Below are positions 1-7,658 of a stretch of 64,000 nucleotides of DNA, piece after piece (the first letter of the stretch is position 1; each line of letters starts with the position of its first letter). The stretch lies in contig NZ_JBEXDG010000007.1 of the NCBI RefSeq assembly GCF_040605635.1, forward strand, positions 186,001 through 250,000. The letters run 5' to 3'. Below the pieces are notes generated by a model. The model saw nothing but the letters and a program-made list of their open reading frames with translations. It did not search any database and was not told the DNA's origin. The position numbers and the translations under genes are program-made. The DNA is from Dactylosporangium sp040605635 (GTDB lineage Bacteria; Actinomycetota; Actinomycetes; Mycobacteriales; Micromonosporaceae).

Positions 1-73
1 AATCTCGTTCGGCGTCCATCTCGGGGCGTGGCCGCCGCGACCCTCCGGTCCATTGCGCAGAGAGGCGGCCTCG

Positions 74-1441
74 ATGGAGGCGGTACGGTTCGATCTCAGC
101 CCCTCGGAGTTACCCGAGACCTGGTACAACATGGCCGCCGACCTCGACTACGTGGCGCCGGCGCTGAGCCCGGCGACGGGCGGGCCGGTGACCCGCGACG
201 ACATGCTGCGCACGATGCCGGAGGCGCTGGTCGACCAGGAGCTCAGCCGGGAGCCGGAGTTCGAGATCCCGGGTGAGGTGCGGCAGTTCTACGCGCAGTG
301 GCGGCCCACGCCGCTGATCCGGGCCCGCAACCTGGAGAAGGCACTGGACACGCCGGCGCGGATCTACTTCAAGTACGAGGGTGTCGGCCCGACCGGCAGC
401 TTCAAGCCGAACTCGGCGATCCCGCAGGCGTACTACAACAAGCGGGCCGGCAAGTCGGGTCTGATCGCCGAGACCGGGGCCGGGCAGTGGGGCAGCGCGA
501 TCTCGTTCGCGGCGTCGCTGTTCGGCATGGACGCCAAGGTCTTCATGGTGCGGGTGAGCTTCCAGCAGAAGCCGCACCATCGCTCGCTGATGCAGATGTT
601 CGGGGCGAGCTGCACGCCGAGCCCGAGCACGGAGACCGAGGCCGGGCGCGCGGTGCTCAAGGAGGACCCGGACTTCCCGGGCAGCCTGAGCGTCGCGAAG
701 TCCGAGGCGTTGCAGGTCGCCTTCTCCGACCCGCGGTGGGGCTACACGCGCGGCAGCGCGCTGAACCATGTGTGCGCGCACCAGACGGTCATCGGTCAGG
801 AAGCCATCGTGCAGATGGAGAAGGCCGGCGAATACCCGGACGTCGTGGTGGCGTGCGCGGGCGGCGGCAGCAACCTGGCCGGCCTGGCGTTCCCGTTCCT
901 GCGGGCGCAGCTGCACGGCGGGCCGAAGGTGCGGCTGGTCGCCGCGGAGCCGGCCGCGTGCCCGTCGCTGACGCAGGGACGGATCGCCTACGACTTCTCC
1001 GACACCGCCGGGCTCACCTCGCTGACCCGGACGCACACGCTGGGGCACAAGTTCGTGCCGCCGCCCGTGCACGCCGGTGGGCTGCGGGCGCACAACATCG
1101 CCCCGCTGGTCAGCCGGGTCGTGGAGGAGGGCCTGATGGAGGCGGTCGCGTTGCGGCAGCGGGACTGCTTCGAGGCGGGGGTGCTGTTCACCCGGACCGA
1201 GGGCATCGTGCCCGCCCCCGAGTCGACCCACGCGATCCGCGCCGCGGTCGACGAGGCACTCCGGGCCCGCGAGGAGGGCGTGGCCAGGACGATCCTGTTC
1301 GGGCTCTCGGGGCACGGCAACTTCGACCTCAGCGCGTACGAGCGGTACCTCGGCGGTGCGCTCGCCGACGACAGCATCGACCCGCGGGCCCTGGAGATCG
1401 GGCGCGACAGCATCCCGGTGCTGGCGGGAGCGTCGTCGTGA
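74..1441 (+). CDS. TrpB2-like PLP-dependent beta-synthase
   Basis: 455 residues, related to the TrpB2 branch of tryptophan synthase beta chains. The N-terminus (ETWYNMAADL), WRPTPL, KYEGV, ETGAGQWGSA and the phosphate-binding CAGGGSN loop are all visible. The Schiff-base lysine is K111 and the general-base-type glutamate is E133. The loop reads GSFKPNSA where TrpB proteins have GSHK, so the residue before the lysine is Phe rather than His. No trpA partner is present, which fits TrpB2 enzymes that work alone or in secondary metabolism. ATG 74 is preferred: AGAGG lies upstream and the TrpB2-like N-terminus begins there; a TTG at 53 is in frame and the frame is open to the window edge. The stop overlaps the next start (GTGA). 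Inferred role: beta-replacement synthesis of an unusual amino acid for the cluster. Confidence 0.88.
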   Translation: MEAVRFDLSPSELPETWYNMAADLDYVAPALSPATGGPVTRDDMLRTMPEALVDQELSREPEFEIPGEVRQFYAQWRPTPLIRARNLEKALDTPARIYFKYEGVGPTGSFKPNSAIPQAYYNKRAGKSGLIAETGAGQWGSAISFAASLFGMDAKVFMVRVSFQQKPHHRSLMQMFGASCTPSPSTETEAGRAVLKEDPDFPGSLSVAKSEALQVAFSDPRWGYTRGSALNHVCAHQTVIGQEAIVQMEKAGEYPDVVVACAGGGSNLAGLAFPFLRAQLHGGPKVRLVAAEPAACPSLTQGRIAYDFSDTAGLTSLTRTHTLGHKFVPPPVHAGGLRAHNIAPLVSRVVEEGLMEAVALRQRDCFEAGVLFTRTEGIVPAPESTHAIRAAVDEALRAREEGVARTILFGLSGHGNFDLSAYERYLGGALADDSIDPRALEIGRDSIPVLAGASS

Positions 1442-2442
1442 AGAAGGTCAGCGCGCTGCAGTTCCTCGCCCTGGGGATCATCTGGGGCTCCAGCTACCCC
1501 CTGATCAAGCTCGCCGGCGAAGGGCTGAGCCCGGGCCAGCAGGTGCTGGGCCGCCTGGTCCTCGGATCGGCGGTGCTGGTGGTCGTGGCCGCCGTCACCG
1601 GGTCCCGGCTGCCACGGTTCGGGTTCGTGTGGGTGCACATCACCGTGACCACCGTGCTCGGCATGGTCGCCCCGTTCCTGCTGCTGGCCTGGGGCGAGCA
1701 GCACACCAGCGCCTCGATGGCCGGGGTGCTCACCGCGGCCACCCCGCTGCTGACCCTGGCCCTGGCCACCGTGCAGCTGCGCAGCGAACGGGCGACCGCG
1801 CGGCGCACGGCCGGGGTGGTCCTCGGATTCGCCGGGATCGTGCTGGTGATGGCGCCGTGGTCCGAGCTGGGCGGCACGATCGGCGGCCAGCTGGCCTGCC
1901 TGGCCGTCGCCGGGATCTACGCCGCGCACGCCGTGTTCGTCCGCAAGTTCCTCTCCGACCGGGGCATCCCGCCGGTCTCGTCGGCGACGGCCCAGACCCT
2001 CGTCGCGACGGTGCTGCTGGCCGCGCTGCAGCCGTTCCTCGGCTGGGACACCCCGTCGTCGGTCACCTGGCAGGTGGTGCTGAGCATCGTGTCGCTCGGC
2101 GTGTTCGGCACCGGCCTCGCGTACGTCCTCTACAACCGGCTGATCGCCGACATCGGCGCGACCGGCGCCTCCGCGGTGAACTACCTCGTCCCCTTCATCA
2201 GCCTGATCCTCAGCGCGATGTTCCTCGGCGAGGCGATCACCTGGAACGTCCTCGCCGGCGGCGTGGTGATCGTGGCGAGCATCCTGCTCGGCGAGGACCA
2301 GCTGCGGCCCGGCGCGTGGCGGCGACCGTCCGGTGCGGCGGAGCCTTCCGACGACACGGAGCCCTCCGACGACGTGGAGCCGCGGCGCACCCCGCAGCGG
2401 CCCGTCGCGGCGGCCGCACCGATGGTCCGGGAGGAGTCGTGA
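1438..2442 (+). CDS. EamA/DMT-family exporter
   Basis: 334 residues with about ten hydrophobic segments in two EamA halves. The signature start is IIWGSSYPLIKL and the second half contains GTGLAYVLYNRLI. The family exports amino acids and small metabolites across the cytoplasmic membrane. The C-terminal 35 residues are hydrophilic with a short duplication (EPSDDTEPSDDVEP). The GTG start overlaps the stop of the TrpB2-like gene and its own stop overlaps the next GTG, so translation is probably coupled on both sides. In this context it is the best candidate to export the pathway product or protect the cell from an unusual amino acid (inference). Confidence 0.88.
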   Translation: MKKVSALQFLALGIIWGSSYPLIKLAGEGLSPGQQVLGRLVLGSAVLVVVAAVTGSRLPRFGFVWVHITVTTVLGMVAPFLLLAWGEQHTSASMAGVLTAATPLLTLALATVQLRSERATARRTAGVVLGFAGIVLVMAPWSELGGTIGGQLACLAVAGIYAAHAVFVRKFLSDRGIPPVSSATAQTLVATVLLAALQPFLGWDTPSSVTWQVVLSIVSLGVFGTGLAYVLYNRLIADIGATGASAVNYLVPFISLILSAMFLGEAITWNVLAGGVVIVASILLGEDQLRPGAWRRPSGAAEPSDDTEPSDDVEPRRTPQRPVAAAAPMVREES

Positions 2443-4001
2443 CCAGCCTGCCGCCGGCCGACGCGGTGGAGGCCGGGCAGCCGGCGGCCGATGCCGCACC
2501 CGCCGGTCCGTCGCCGGCCGACGCGGTGCACGCCGGTCTGTCGCCGGCCGATGCCGCACCCGCCGGTCTGTCGCCGGCCGGCGCCGTGCACGCCGCGGCC
2601 CGGCTCGCGCCCGAGCGCGTCGCCGTGGTGCACCGCGGCGGCGGGACCAGCTTCGCCGAGCTCATCGCCGCGAGCGGGACCGCCCGGACGGCCCTCGACG
2701 CGCTCGGCCTGCCGGCCGGGCAGCCGATCGCGGTCCGCGCGGCGAAGTCGCCGCAGACCGTCGCCCTGATCCTCGCCTGCTTCGCCGCCGCCCGGCCGGT
2801 GCTGCTGCTCTCCGTCGACCTCGGCGCACAGGTGGCCGGCAACCTGGTCCAGCGGGCCGGGTGCGCCGGCGTCGCCGCCGCGACCGGCGACGGTGCCTTC
2901 GACTGGGTCCCCGCGCCGGTCCCGGCAGGCCCGCCGGACCTGCCGCCGGACACCTGCCTGATGCTGACCACGTCCGGCTCGACCGGCGTACCGAAGATCG
3001 TCCCGCTGACCGGCGCGGCGCTGGGGCGCTTCACCGGCTGGGCCGCCGACACGTTCGCGCTGGGCGCCGGCACCCGGGTGCTCAGCCACGCACCGCTGAA
3101 CTTCGACCTGAGCCTGCTCGACGTGTGGGCCACCCTGGCGCACGGCGGCACCGTCGTCCTCGTCGACCCCGACCGGGCGGCCAACCCCGCGTACCTGCTG
3201 GACCTCGTGAGCACCACCCGGCCGCACGTGGTGCAGGCCGTGCCGATGTTCTACCGGCTGCTCGTGTCCGCCGCCGACGGCGGGCACACCGTGCCGGAGG
3301 TGCGGCACGTCGTGCTGACCGGTGAGCACACGCCGCCCACGCTGCGCGCCGCCCTGCCGGAGCTGTTCCCCGGCGCGGTCCTGCACAACGTGTACGGCTG
3401 CACCGAGACCAACGACAGCTTCATCCACTCGTTCGGCGCGGACGAGGCCCGCGACGGAGCGCCGCTGCCGCTCGGGACACCGCTGCCCGGCGTGCACGCC
3501 CACCTGGCCGGCGACGACGGGGAGCCCTTCGACGGACCCGGCACCGGCGAGCTGGTGGTGTCCACGCCGTTCCAGGCCGTCGGGTACCTGGCCGGCGACC
3601 GGTTCCCGGTCCGGGCCGGCCGCGCCTGGTACCGCACCGGTGACCTGGTCACCCGCGACGACCGCGGCCGGCTCGTGCTGGTCGGGCGCACCGACTTCCA
3701 GGTCAAGATCCGCGGCGTGCGGGTCAGCCTGGAGGAGGTCGAGCAGGTCCTGCTCGCCCACCCCGACGTCGCCGAGGCCGCCGTGGTCGCGTTGCCCGAC
3801 GCCGCGGCCGGGGCCAGGATCTCCGCCGTCCTGCGGCCCCGCTCGTCCGGGCTGACCAGCCTGCAGGTGCGCACCTGGTGCGCGCAGCACCTCACCCGCG
3901 CCGCCATCCCCGCGGTCTTCGACCTGCGCAGCGCCCCGCTGCCGGTCGGCGTCACCGGCAAGGTCGACCGCGCCCGCCTCACGAAGGAACTGACCGCATG
4001 A
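2439..4001 (+). CDS. stand-alone amino-acid adenylating enzyme (AMP-binding)
   Basis: 520 residues of the ANL superfamily. Core motifs: TTSGSTGVPK (about 177-186), NFDLSLLD with Asp223 at the position that binds the amino group in NRPS adenylation domains, NVYGCTETND, YRTGDLV, VGRTDFQVKIRG and the C-terminal catalytic Lys508 in VTGKVDR. It should form an aminoacyl-AMP and load it on the adjacent carrier protein. The LNFDLSLLD region resembles prolyl-AMP ligases of the PltF/RedM type, from memory and not computed. Residues 4-53 are five 10-residue repeats not expected in the family. It starts with GTG overlapping the EamA stop and ends in an ATGA overlap with the carrier protein gene. Substrate is unknown. 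Confidence 0.9.
   Translation: MTSLPPADAVEAGQPAADAAPAGPSPADAVHAGLSPADAAPAGLSPAGAVHAAARLAPERVAVVHRGGGTSFAELIAASGTARTALDALGLPAGQPIAVRAAKSPQTVALILACFAAARPVLLLSVDLGAQVAGNLVQRAGCAGVAAATGDGAFDWVPAPVPAGPPDLPPDTCLMLTTSGSTGVPKIVPLTGAALGRFTGWAADTFALGAGTRVLSHAPLNFDLSLLDVWATLAHGGTVVLVDPDRAANPAYLLDLVSTTRPHVVQAVPMFYRLLVSAADGGHTVPEVRHVVLTGEHTPPTLRAALPELFPGAVLHNVYGCTETNDSFIHSFGADEARDGAPLPLGTPLPGVHAHLAGDDGEPFDGPGTGELVVSTPFQAVGYLAGDRFPVRAGRAWYRTGDLVTRDDRGRLVLVGRTDFQVKIRGVRVSLEEVEQVLLAHPDVAEAAVVALPDAAAGARISAVLRPRSSGLTSLQVRTWCAQHLTRAAIPAVFDLRSAPLPVGVTGKVDRARLTKELTA
2448..2597 (+). repeat. five 30-bp in-frame repeats at the start of the adenylating enzyme
   Basis: Five consecutive 30-bp units encode 10-residue repeats of the form x-S/P-P-A-D-A-x-x-A-G (for example LSPADAAPAG, PSPADAVHAG). 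Units 3 and 4 share most bases. The repeats lie ahead of the folded domain, so they form a flexible, probably unit-number-variable N-terminal extension. Confidence 0.85.
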
Positions 4002-4273
4002 GCCAGACACAGGAGATCAGCGAGTACCTCGTCACGCGGTACCTGCCCGGAACCCCGGCGGACGAGCTGCCCGCCGACTACGACCTGCTCGACAACGGTG
4101 TCATCGACAGCCTCAGCCTGCTGGAGCTGGTCGGCTGGGTCAGCGAGCGGTACGCCGTCGCCCTCGACCAGATCGACCTGAACCCGGACGACTTCCGTTC
4201 GGTGACGGCGGTCGACAGCTTCATCACCCGCAACACCCAGGGCAGCGACACCGTCGCGGCAGTGAAGGAGTGA
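3998..4273 (+). CDS. acyl/peptidyl carrier protein
   Basis: 91 residues, one carrier domain. The phosphopantetheine attachment Ser38 sits in NGVIDSLSLLELV, which fits the carrier-protein D-S-L motif. The length is like PltL-type free carrier proteins. Its ATG overlaps the stop of the adenylating enzyme gene, which argues that the two proteins work as a pair: the ligase loads an amino acid on this carrier as a thioester for later oxidation. The ectoine-synthase-like gene follows after four bases. Confidence 0.92.
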   Translation: MSQTQEISEYLVTRYLPGTPADELPADYDLLDNGVIDSLSLLELVGWVSERYAVALDQIDLNPDDFRSVTAVDSFITRNTQGSDTVAAVKE

Positions 4274-4277
4274 GACC

Positions 4278-4652
4278 ATGATCGTCCGGGACCAGAGCCA
4301 GGCCAAGACGGTCGACTGGGGCAACGGCCTGAGCCGCCGTTACCTGCTCGAGGCCGACAAGATGGGCTTCACCGTCTGTCACACCACGGTGCGCCCGGGC
4401 ACCAAGTCGCGGCTGCAGTACCGCCGGCACCTGGAGGCCTGCCTGTGCATCCGCGGTACGGGACGGGTGGTCACCGCGGACGGCCAGGAGTACGAGCTCA
4501 CCCCCGGTGTCCTCTACGCCCTCGACGAGCACGACGCGCACTTCCTCATCGCCGACCCGGACAGCGAGCTCGAACTGATCAGCGTGTTCAACCCGCCGCT
4601 GATCGGCGACGAGCGGCACTCGCTGGACGCCGACGAGTTCTCCCAGTACTGA
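4278..4652 (+). CDS. ectoine-synthase-like (EctC family) cupin
   Basis: 124 residues matching EctC over its whole length: MIVRD start, SRRYLLE, MGFTVCHTT, HLEACLCI, GVLYALDEHDAHF and VFNPPL. The residues that bind iron in EctC (Glu, Tyr, His) are present as E53, Y80 and H88. EctC closes the tetrahydropyrimidine ring of ectoine from N-gamma-acetyl-diaminobutyrate. Here neither ectA, ectB nor ectD is nearby; the neighbours are a carrier protein and an acyl-CoA-dehydrogenase-like enzyme. It is therefore more likely a cyclodehydratase acting on another substrate of this cluster (inference), though scavenging-type solitary EctC proteins are also known. Confidence 0.85.
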   Translation: MIVRDQSQAKTVDWGNGLSRRYLLEADKMGFTVCHTTVRPGTKSRLQYRRHLEACLCIRGTGRVVTADGQEYELTPGVLYALDEHDAHFLIADPDSELELISVFNPPLIGDERHSLDADEFSQY

Positions 4653-4653
4653 G

Positions 4654-5838
4654 ATGCTCTGGTCCCAGGAACAACAGGAGCTGCACGACGGCGTGCTCGC
4701 GGTCGCCGCGACACTGGGCTCGGACCACGTCGACCGCGACGCGGCGGGCACGTTCGACACCGAGGGCTGGAAGCGGCTCGCCGAGCTCGGCCTGTTCGGG
4801 CTGCCGTTCGGCGAGCAGTACGGCGGACTGGCCCAGGACCTGCCGACCACGATGTACGCCCTCGAAGCCCTCGGCACGGCGTGCCGCGACGGGGGCCTGA
4901 ACTTCTCCGCGGTGACCCACCTGGTCAGCACCGGGGTGGCCCTGCACCGGTTCGGGTCGGCGCGGCTCAAGCAGCGGTACCTGCCGGACGTCTGCGCCGG
5001 CAGCATCATCGGGGCGCACGCCGTCACCGAGCCGGCCGGCGGCTCGGACATCACCCCCATGCGGACCACGGCGGTGCCCGACGGCGACGACTTCGTCCTC
5101 AACGGCAGCAAGGCGTTCGTCAGCAACGGGCCGATCGCCGACGTCATCCTCGTCTACGCCCGCACCGGCAAGCTCGGCAACCCGGCCGCGATCAGCACCT
5201 TCCTGGTGCCGCGCGGCACGCCAGGCCTCAGCGTCGGGCAGCCGGTGGGCAAGATGGGGCTGCGTACCTCGCCGCTGGCCGAACTGTTCCTCGACGACGT
5301 CCGGGTGCCCCGCGCGGACATGGTCGGCTCGCAGGGCGCCGGCCTGCTCATCCTCGACGCGGTGATGCAGTGGGAGATCCTCTGCGGCTTCGTCGTCAAC
5401 CTCGGCGAGATGCAGCACCGGCTCGACCGCTGCGTCGCCTACGCCCGCACCCGGCGGCAGTTCGGCGAGCACATCGGCCGCTACCAGGCGATCTCGCACC
5501 GGATCGTCGACATGGGCACCGACGTGGAAACCGCTCGCATGTGGCTCTACACGACCGCCCGCAAGCTGGCCGCGGGCCGCACCGTGACCGCCGACGTCGC
5601 CCGCACCAAACTGATCGTCAGCGAGAGCAACGTGCGCTCCGCCCTCGCCGCCGTGCAGATCTTCGGCGGCTACGGCTACACGACGGAGTACGGGCTGGAG
5701 CAGGAACTGCGCAACTCGGTGTCCGGCACGATCTACTCCGGCACGTCGGAGATCCAACGGGAACGGCTCGCCGCCCTGATGGGCCTGCACCGGCCACTGG
5801 ACGCGGCGCCGCGTCCGGAGAGGAGTCTCGTGCCGTGA
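4654..5838 (+). CDS. acyl-CoA dehydrogenase-like flavoprotein (probable aminoacyl-ACP dehydrogenase)
   Basis: 394 residues, full-length acyl-CoA dehydrogenase fold with AVTEPAGGSD, KMGLRTSP and RRQFGEHIG. At the catalytic-Glu position of medium-chain enzymes (YEGT) this protein has YSGTSEIQR, so that base is missing. A Glu is present instead at E241 (MQWEIL), the position used by isovaleryl-CoA dehydrogenase and by prolyl-carrier-protein dehydrogenases. With a free carrier protein and adenylating enzyme two genes away, oxidation of an aminoacyl-S-carrier thioester is more likely than fatty-acid oxidation. ATG lies one base after the previous stop; its own stop overlaps the next GTG. Confidence 0.88.
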   Translation: MLWSQEQQELHDGVLAVAATLGSDHVDRDAAGTFDTEGWKRLAELGLFGLPFGEQYGGLAQDLPTTMYALEALGTACRDGGLNFSAVTHLVSTGVALHRFGSARLKQRYLPDVCAGSIIGAHAVTEPAGGSDITPMRTTAVPDGDDFVLNGSKAFVSNGPIADVILVYARTGKLGNPAAISTFLVPRGTPGLSVGQPVGKMGLRTSPLAELFLDDVRVPRADMVGSQGAGLLILDAVMQWEILCGFVVNLGEMQHRLDRCVAYARTRRQFGEHIGRYQAISHRIVDMGTDVETARMWLYTTARKLAAGRTVTADVARTKLIVSESNVRSALAAVQIFGGYGYTTEYGLEQELRNSVSGTIYSGTSEIQRERLAALMGLHRPLDAAPRPERSLVP

Positions 5839-6506
5839 CGGCGGACCTGACGGCGCTCACCGAGCCCACCGAGTTCCTGGACCACGACCACCCCGTCGTG
5901 GCCGGTTTCGTCGGCAAGGCCCTGGCAGGCCTGGGTGAGGGCGCCACCGGCATCGACAAGGCGGTCCGGCTCTACTACGCCGTCCGCGACGGCATCCACT
6001 ACGACGTCTACCACGCCGACCTGAGCCGCGCCGGCCTGACCGCCAGCGCCGTCATCAGCCGCGGCCGCGGCTTCTGCATGCACAAGTCCATCGTGTACGC
6101 GGCCGCGGTGCGCGCGGCCGGCATCCCCAGCCGCATCACCTACGGCGACGTGCGCAACCACCTCGCCTCGCCCCGGCTGCGCGACCTCGTCGGCGGCGAC
6201 GTGTTCTTCCACAGCCTGACCACGGTGCACCTGGACGGGCGGTGGGTCAGGGCCACGCCGGTGTTCAACAAGCTGCTGTGCAAGCTGTACGGCATGGCAC
6301 CGCTGGAGTTCGACGGCCGCGCCGACAGCCTCCACCACCCGTTCGACGGCGACGGCAGCCGGCACATGGAGTTCCTCAAGTTCTACGGCGACTTCGACGA
6401 CGTGCCCTACGACCTGGTCATCTCGACCATGCGCAGCAAGCACCCCAAGTTCCTGTCCGGCGCGTCCACGACCCCGTCCGGTTCGCTGACCGCCGAGGCG
6501 CCCTAG
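5835..6506 (+). CDS. transglutaminase-like (papain-fold) protein
   Basis: 223 residues with a transglutaminase-core pattern: Cys81 in GFCMHKS, the AAGIPSR helix, His126 in FFHSL and WVRATPVFN. The usual third residue, Asp after the Trp, appears to be absent (ATP where D-P/T is normal), as in a subgroup with W-x-x-A-T-P-x-F-N. Members of this fold hydrolyse or form amides; AdmF of andrimid synthesis joins carrier-bound amino acids. As the last gene of a coupled cluster it may release or condense the carrier-bound intermediate (inference). GTG start overlaps the preceding stop. Confidence 0.82.
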   Translation: MTADLTALTEPTEFLDHDHPVVAGFVGKALAGLGEGATGIDKAVRLYYAVRDGIHYDVYHADLSRAGLTASAVISRGRGFCMHKSIVYAAAVRAAGIPSRITYGDVRNHLASPRLRDLVGGDVFFHSLTTVHLDGRWVRATPVFNKLLCKLYGMAPLEFDGRADSLHHPFDGDGSRHMEFLKFYGDFDDVPYDLVISTMRSKHPKFLSGASTTPSGSLTAEAP

Positions 6507-6638
6507 CCGGGACCACCCACGGCCGGCGGTCCGTGCCGCGGACCGCTGCCGGGCGCCGGCACGATCCACCACGTGAGGCGGCGCACACGCAAGCGCGGGC
6601 AAGGAGCGGAAAACGGGTTAATACACGTCCCGAAGAAA

Positions 6639-6653
6639 TACTAGGCTCCATCG
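6639..6653 (+). promoter_or_regulatory. possible near-leaderless promoter of the ABC operon
   Basis: The 147-bp gap after the transglutaminase-like gene turns AT-richer near its end. TACTAG at 6639-6644 lies ten bases before the ATG and could be a -10 box for a short-leader transcript. No good -35 or Shine-Dalgarno is visible, so read-through from the cluster is equally possible. Confidence 0.3.
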
Positions 6654-7658
6654 ATGGCACTTGTGGAGGCTCGGCAACTGACCAAGGTCTTCCGCAGGCC
6701 GGACAAGGATCCGGGGCTGCGGGGGGCCGTCAAACATCTCTTCGTGCGGCGGTTCGTGGACAAGACCGCCGTCGACCACGTCGACCTGACGATCGAGGCC
6801 GGTGAGGCCGTCGCGTACGTGGGACCCAACGGCGCGGGCAAGTCCACGACGGTGAAACTGCTCAGCGGCATCCTGGTGCCGACGTCCGGTGAGGTCCGCA
6901 TCGACGGGCTGTCGCCGCAGAAGGACCGCATCGCGATGTCGCACAGGATCGGGGTGCTGTTCGGGCAGCGGACCCAGCTCTGGTGGGACCTGCCGGTGTC
7001 CGAGTCGCTCGCGGTGCTGCGCGACGTCTACGGCATCGACCACGGCACGTTCCGCAAGCGCATGGCCAGGTTCGAGGACGTCCTCGAGCTCGGGGAGGTG
7101 CTGCCGGTCCTCGGCCGGAAGCTGTCGCTCGGGCAGCGGATGCGGGCCGACCTCGCCGCGGCGCTGCTGCACGACCCGCCGGTCGTCTACCTCGACGAGC
7201 CGACGATCGGGCTCGACCTCGCCGTGAAGGACCGGGTGCGGGAGTTCTTCCGCACCGTGCGCGACGAGGGCACCACCGTCATGCTGACCAGCCACGACCT
7301 CGGCGACATCGAGGGCTTCTGCCGGCGGCTCGTCATCATCGACGAGGGCCGGATCATCTTCGACGGCGACCTGGAGGCGGTGAAGGACGCGTTCGCCCGC
7401 GAGCGGATCCTCAACGTGCAGACCGAGACCGCCGTGCCGCTCGACGACGTCCGCGCCGCGCTGCCCGGGGCGGCGATCGAGGCCGGGGAGACGCCGCTGC
7501 AGTTCGGGGTGCGCTTCGACCGGTTCACGATGACCGCCGGGCACGTCGTCGCGGCCCTCGCGCCCCTGGCCGGCCTGGTCGACTTCAGCGTCGACGAGCC
7601 GTCCATCGAGGACGTCATCCGGCGGGTGTACAGCGGGGAGCTGGTGCTGCAGCGATGA
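6654..7658 (+). CDS. ABC-2 type exporter, ATP-binding subunit
   Basis: 334 residues with Walker A GPNGAGKSTT, signature LSLGQRMRADL, Walker B VVYLDEPTIGLD and the switch His in LTSHD. The C-terminal 90 residues follow the pattern of ATPases that pair with ABC2_membrane_6 (DUF990) permeases. It energises export together with the two membrane proteins that follow, the first of which starts within its stop (ATGA). It could export the product of the upstream pathway, but such trios also occur alone and the substrate is unknown. Confidence 0.9.
   Translation: MALVEARQLTKVFRRPDKDPGLRGAVKHLFVRRFVDKTAVDHVDLTIEAGEAVAYVGPNGAGKSTTVKLLSGILVPTSGEVRIDGLSPQKDRIAMSHRIGVLFGQRTQLWWDLPVSESLAVLRDVYGIDHGTFRKRMARFEDVLELGEVLPVLGRKLSLGQRMRADLAAALLHDPPVVYLDEPTIGLDLAVKDRVREFFRTVRDEGTTVMLTSHDLGDIEGFCRRLVIIDEGRIIFDGDLEAVKDAFARERILNVQTETAVPLDDVRAALPGAAIEAGETPLQFGVRFDRFTMTAGHVVAALAPLAGLVDFSVDEPSIEDVIRRVYSGELVLQR

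Noticed and set aside
53..1441. Tryptophan biosynthesis (trpB) locus
   Set aside because: The protein is TrpB2-like with a changed GSFK motif, and no other trp genes are adjacent.
4278..4652. Ectoine biosynthesis operon
   Set aside because: Only an ectC-like gene is present; ectA, ectB and ectD are not seen, and the neighbours belong to carrier-protein chemistry.
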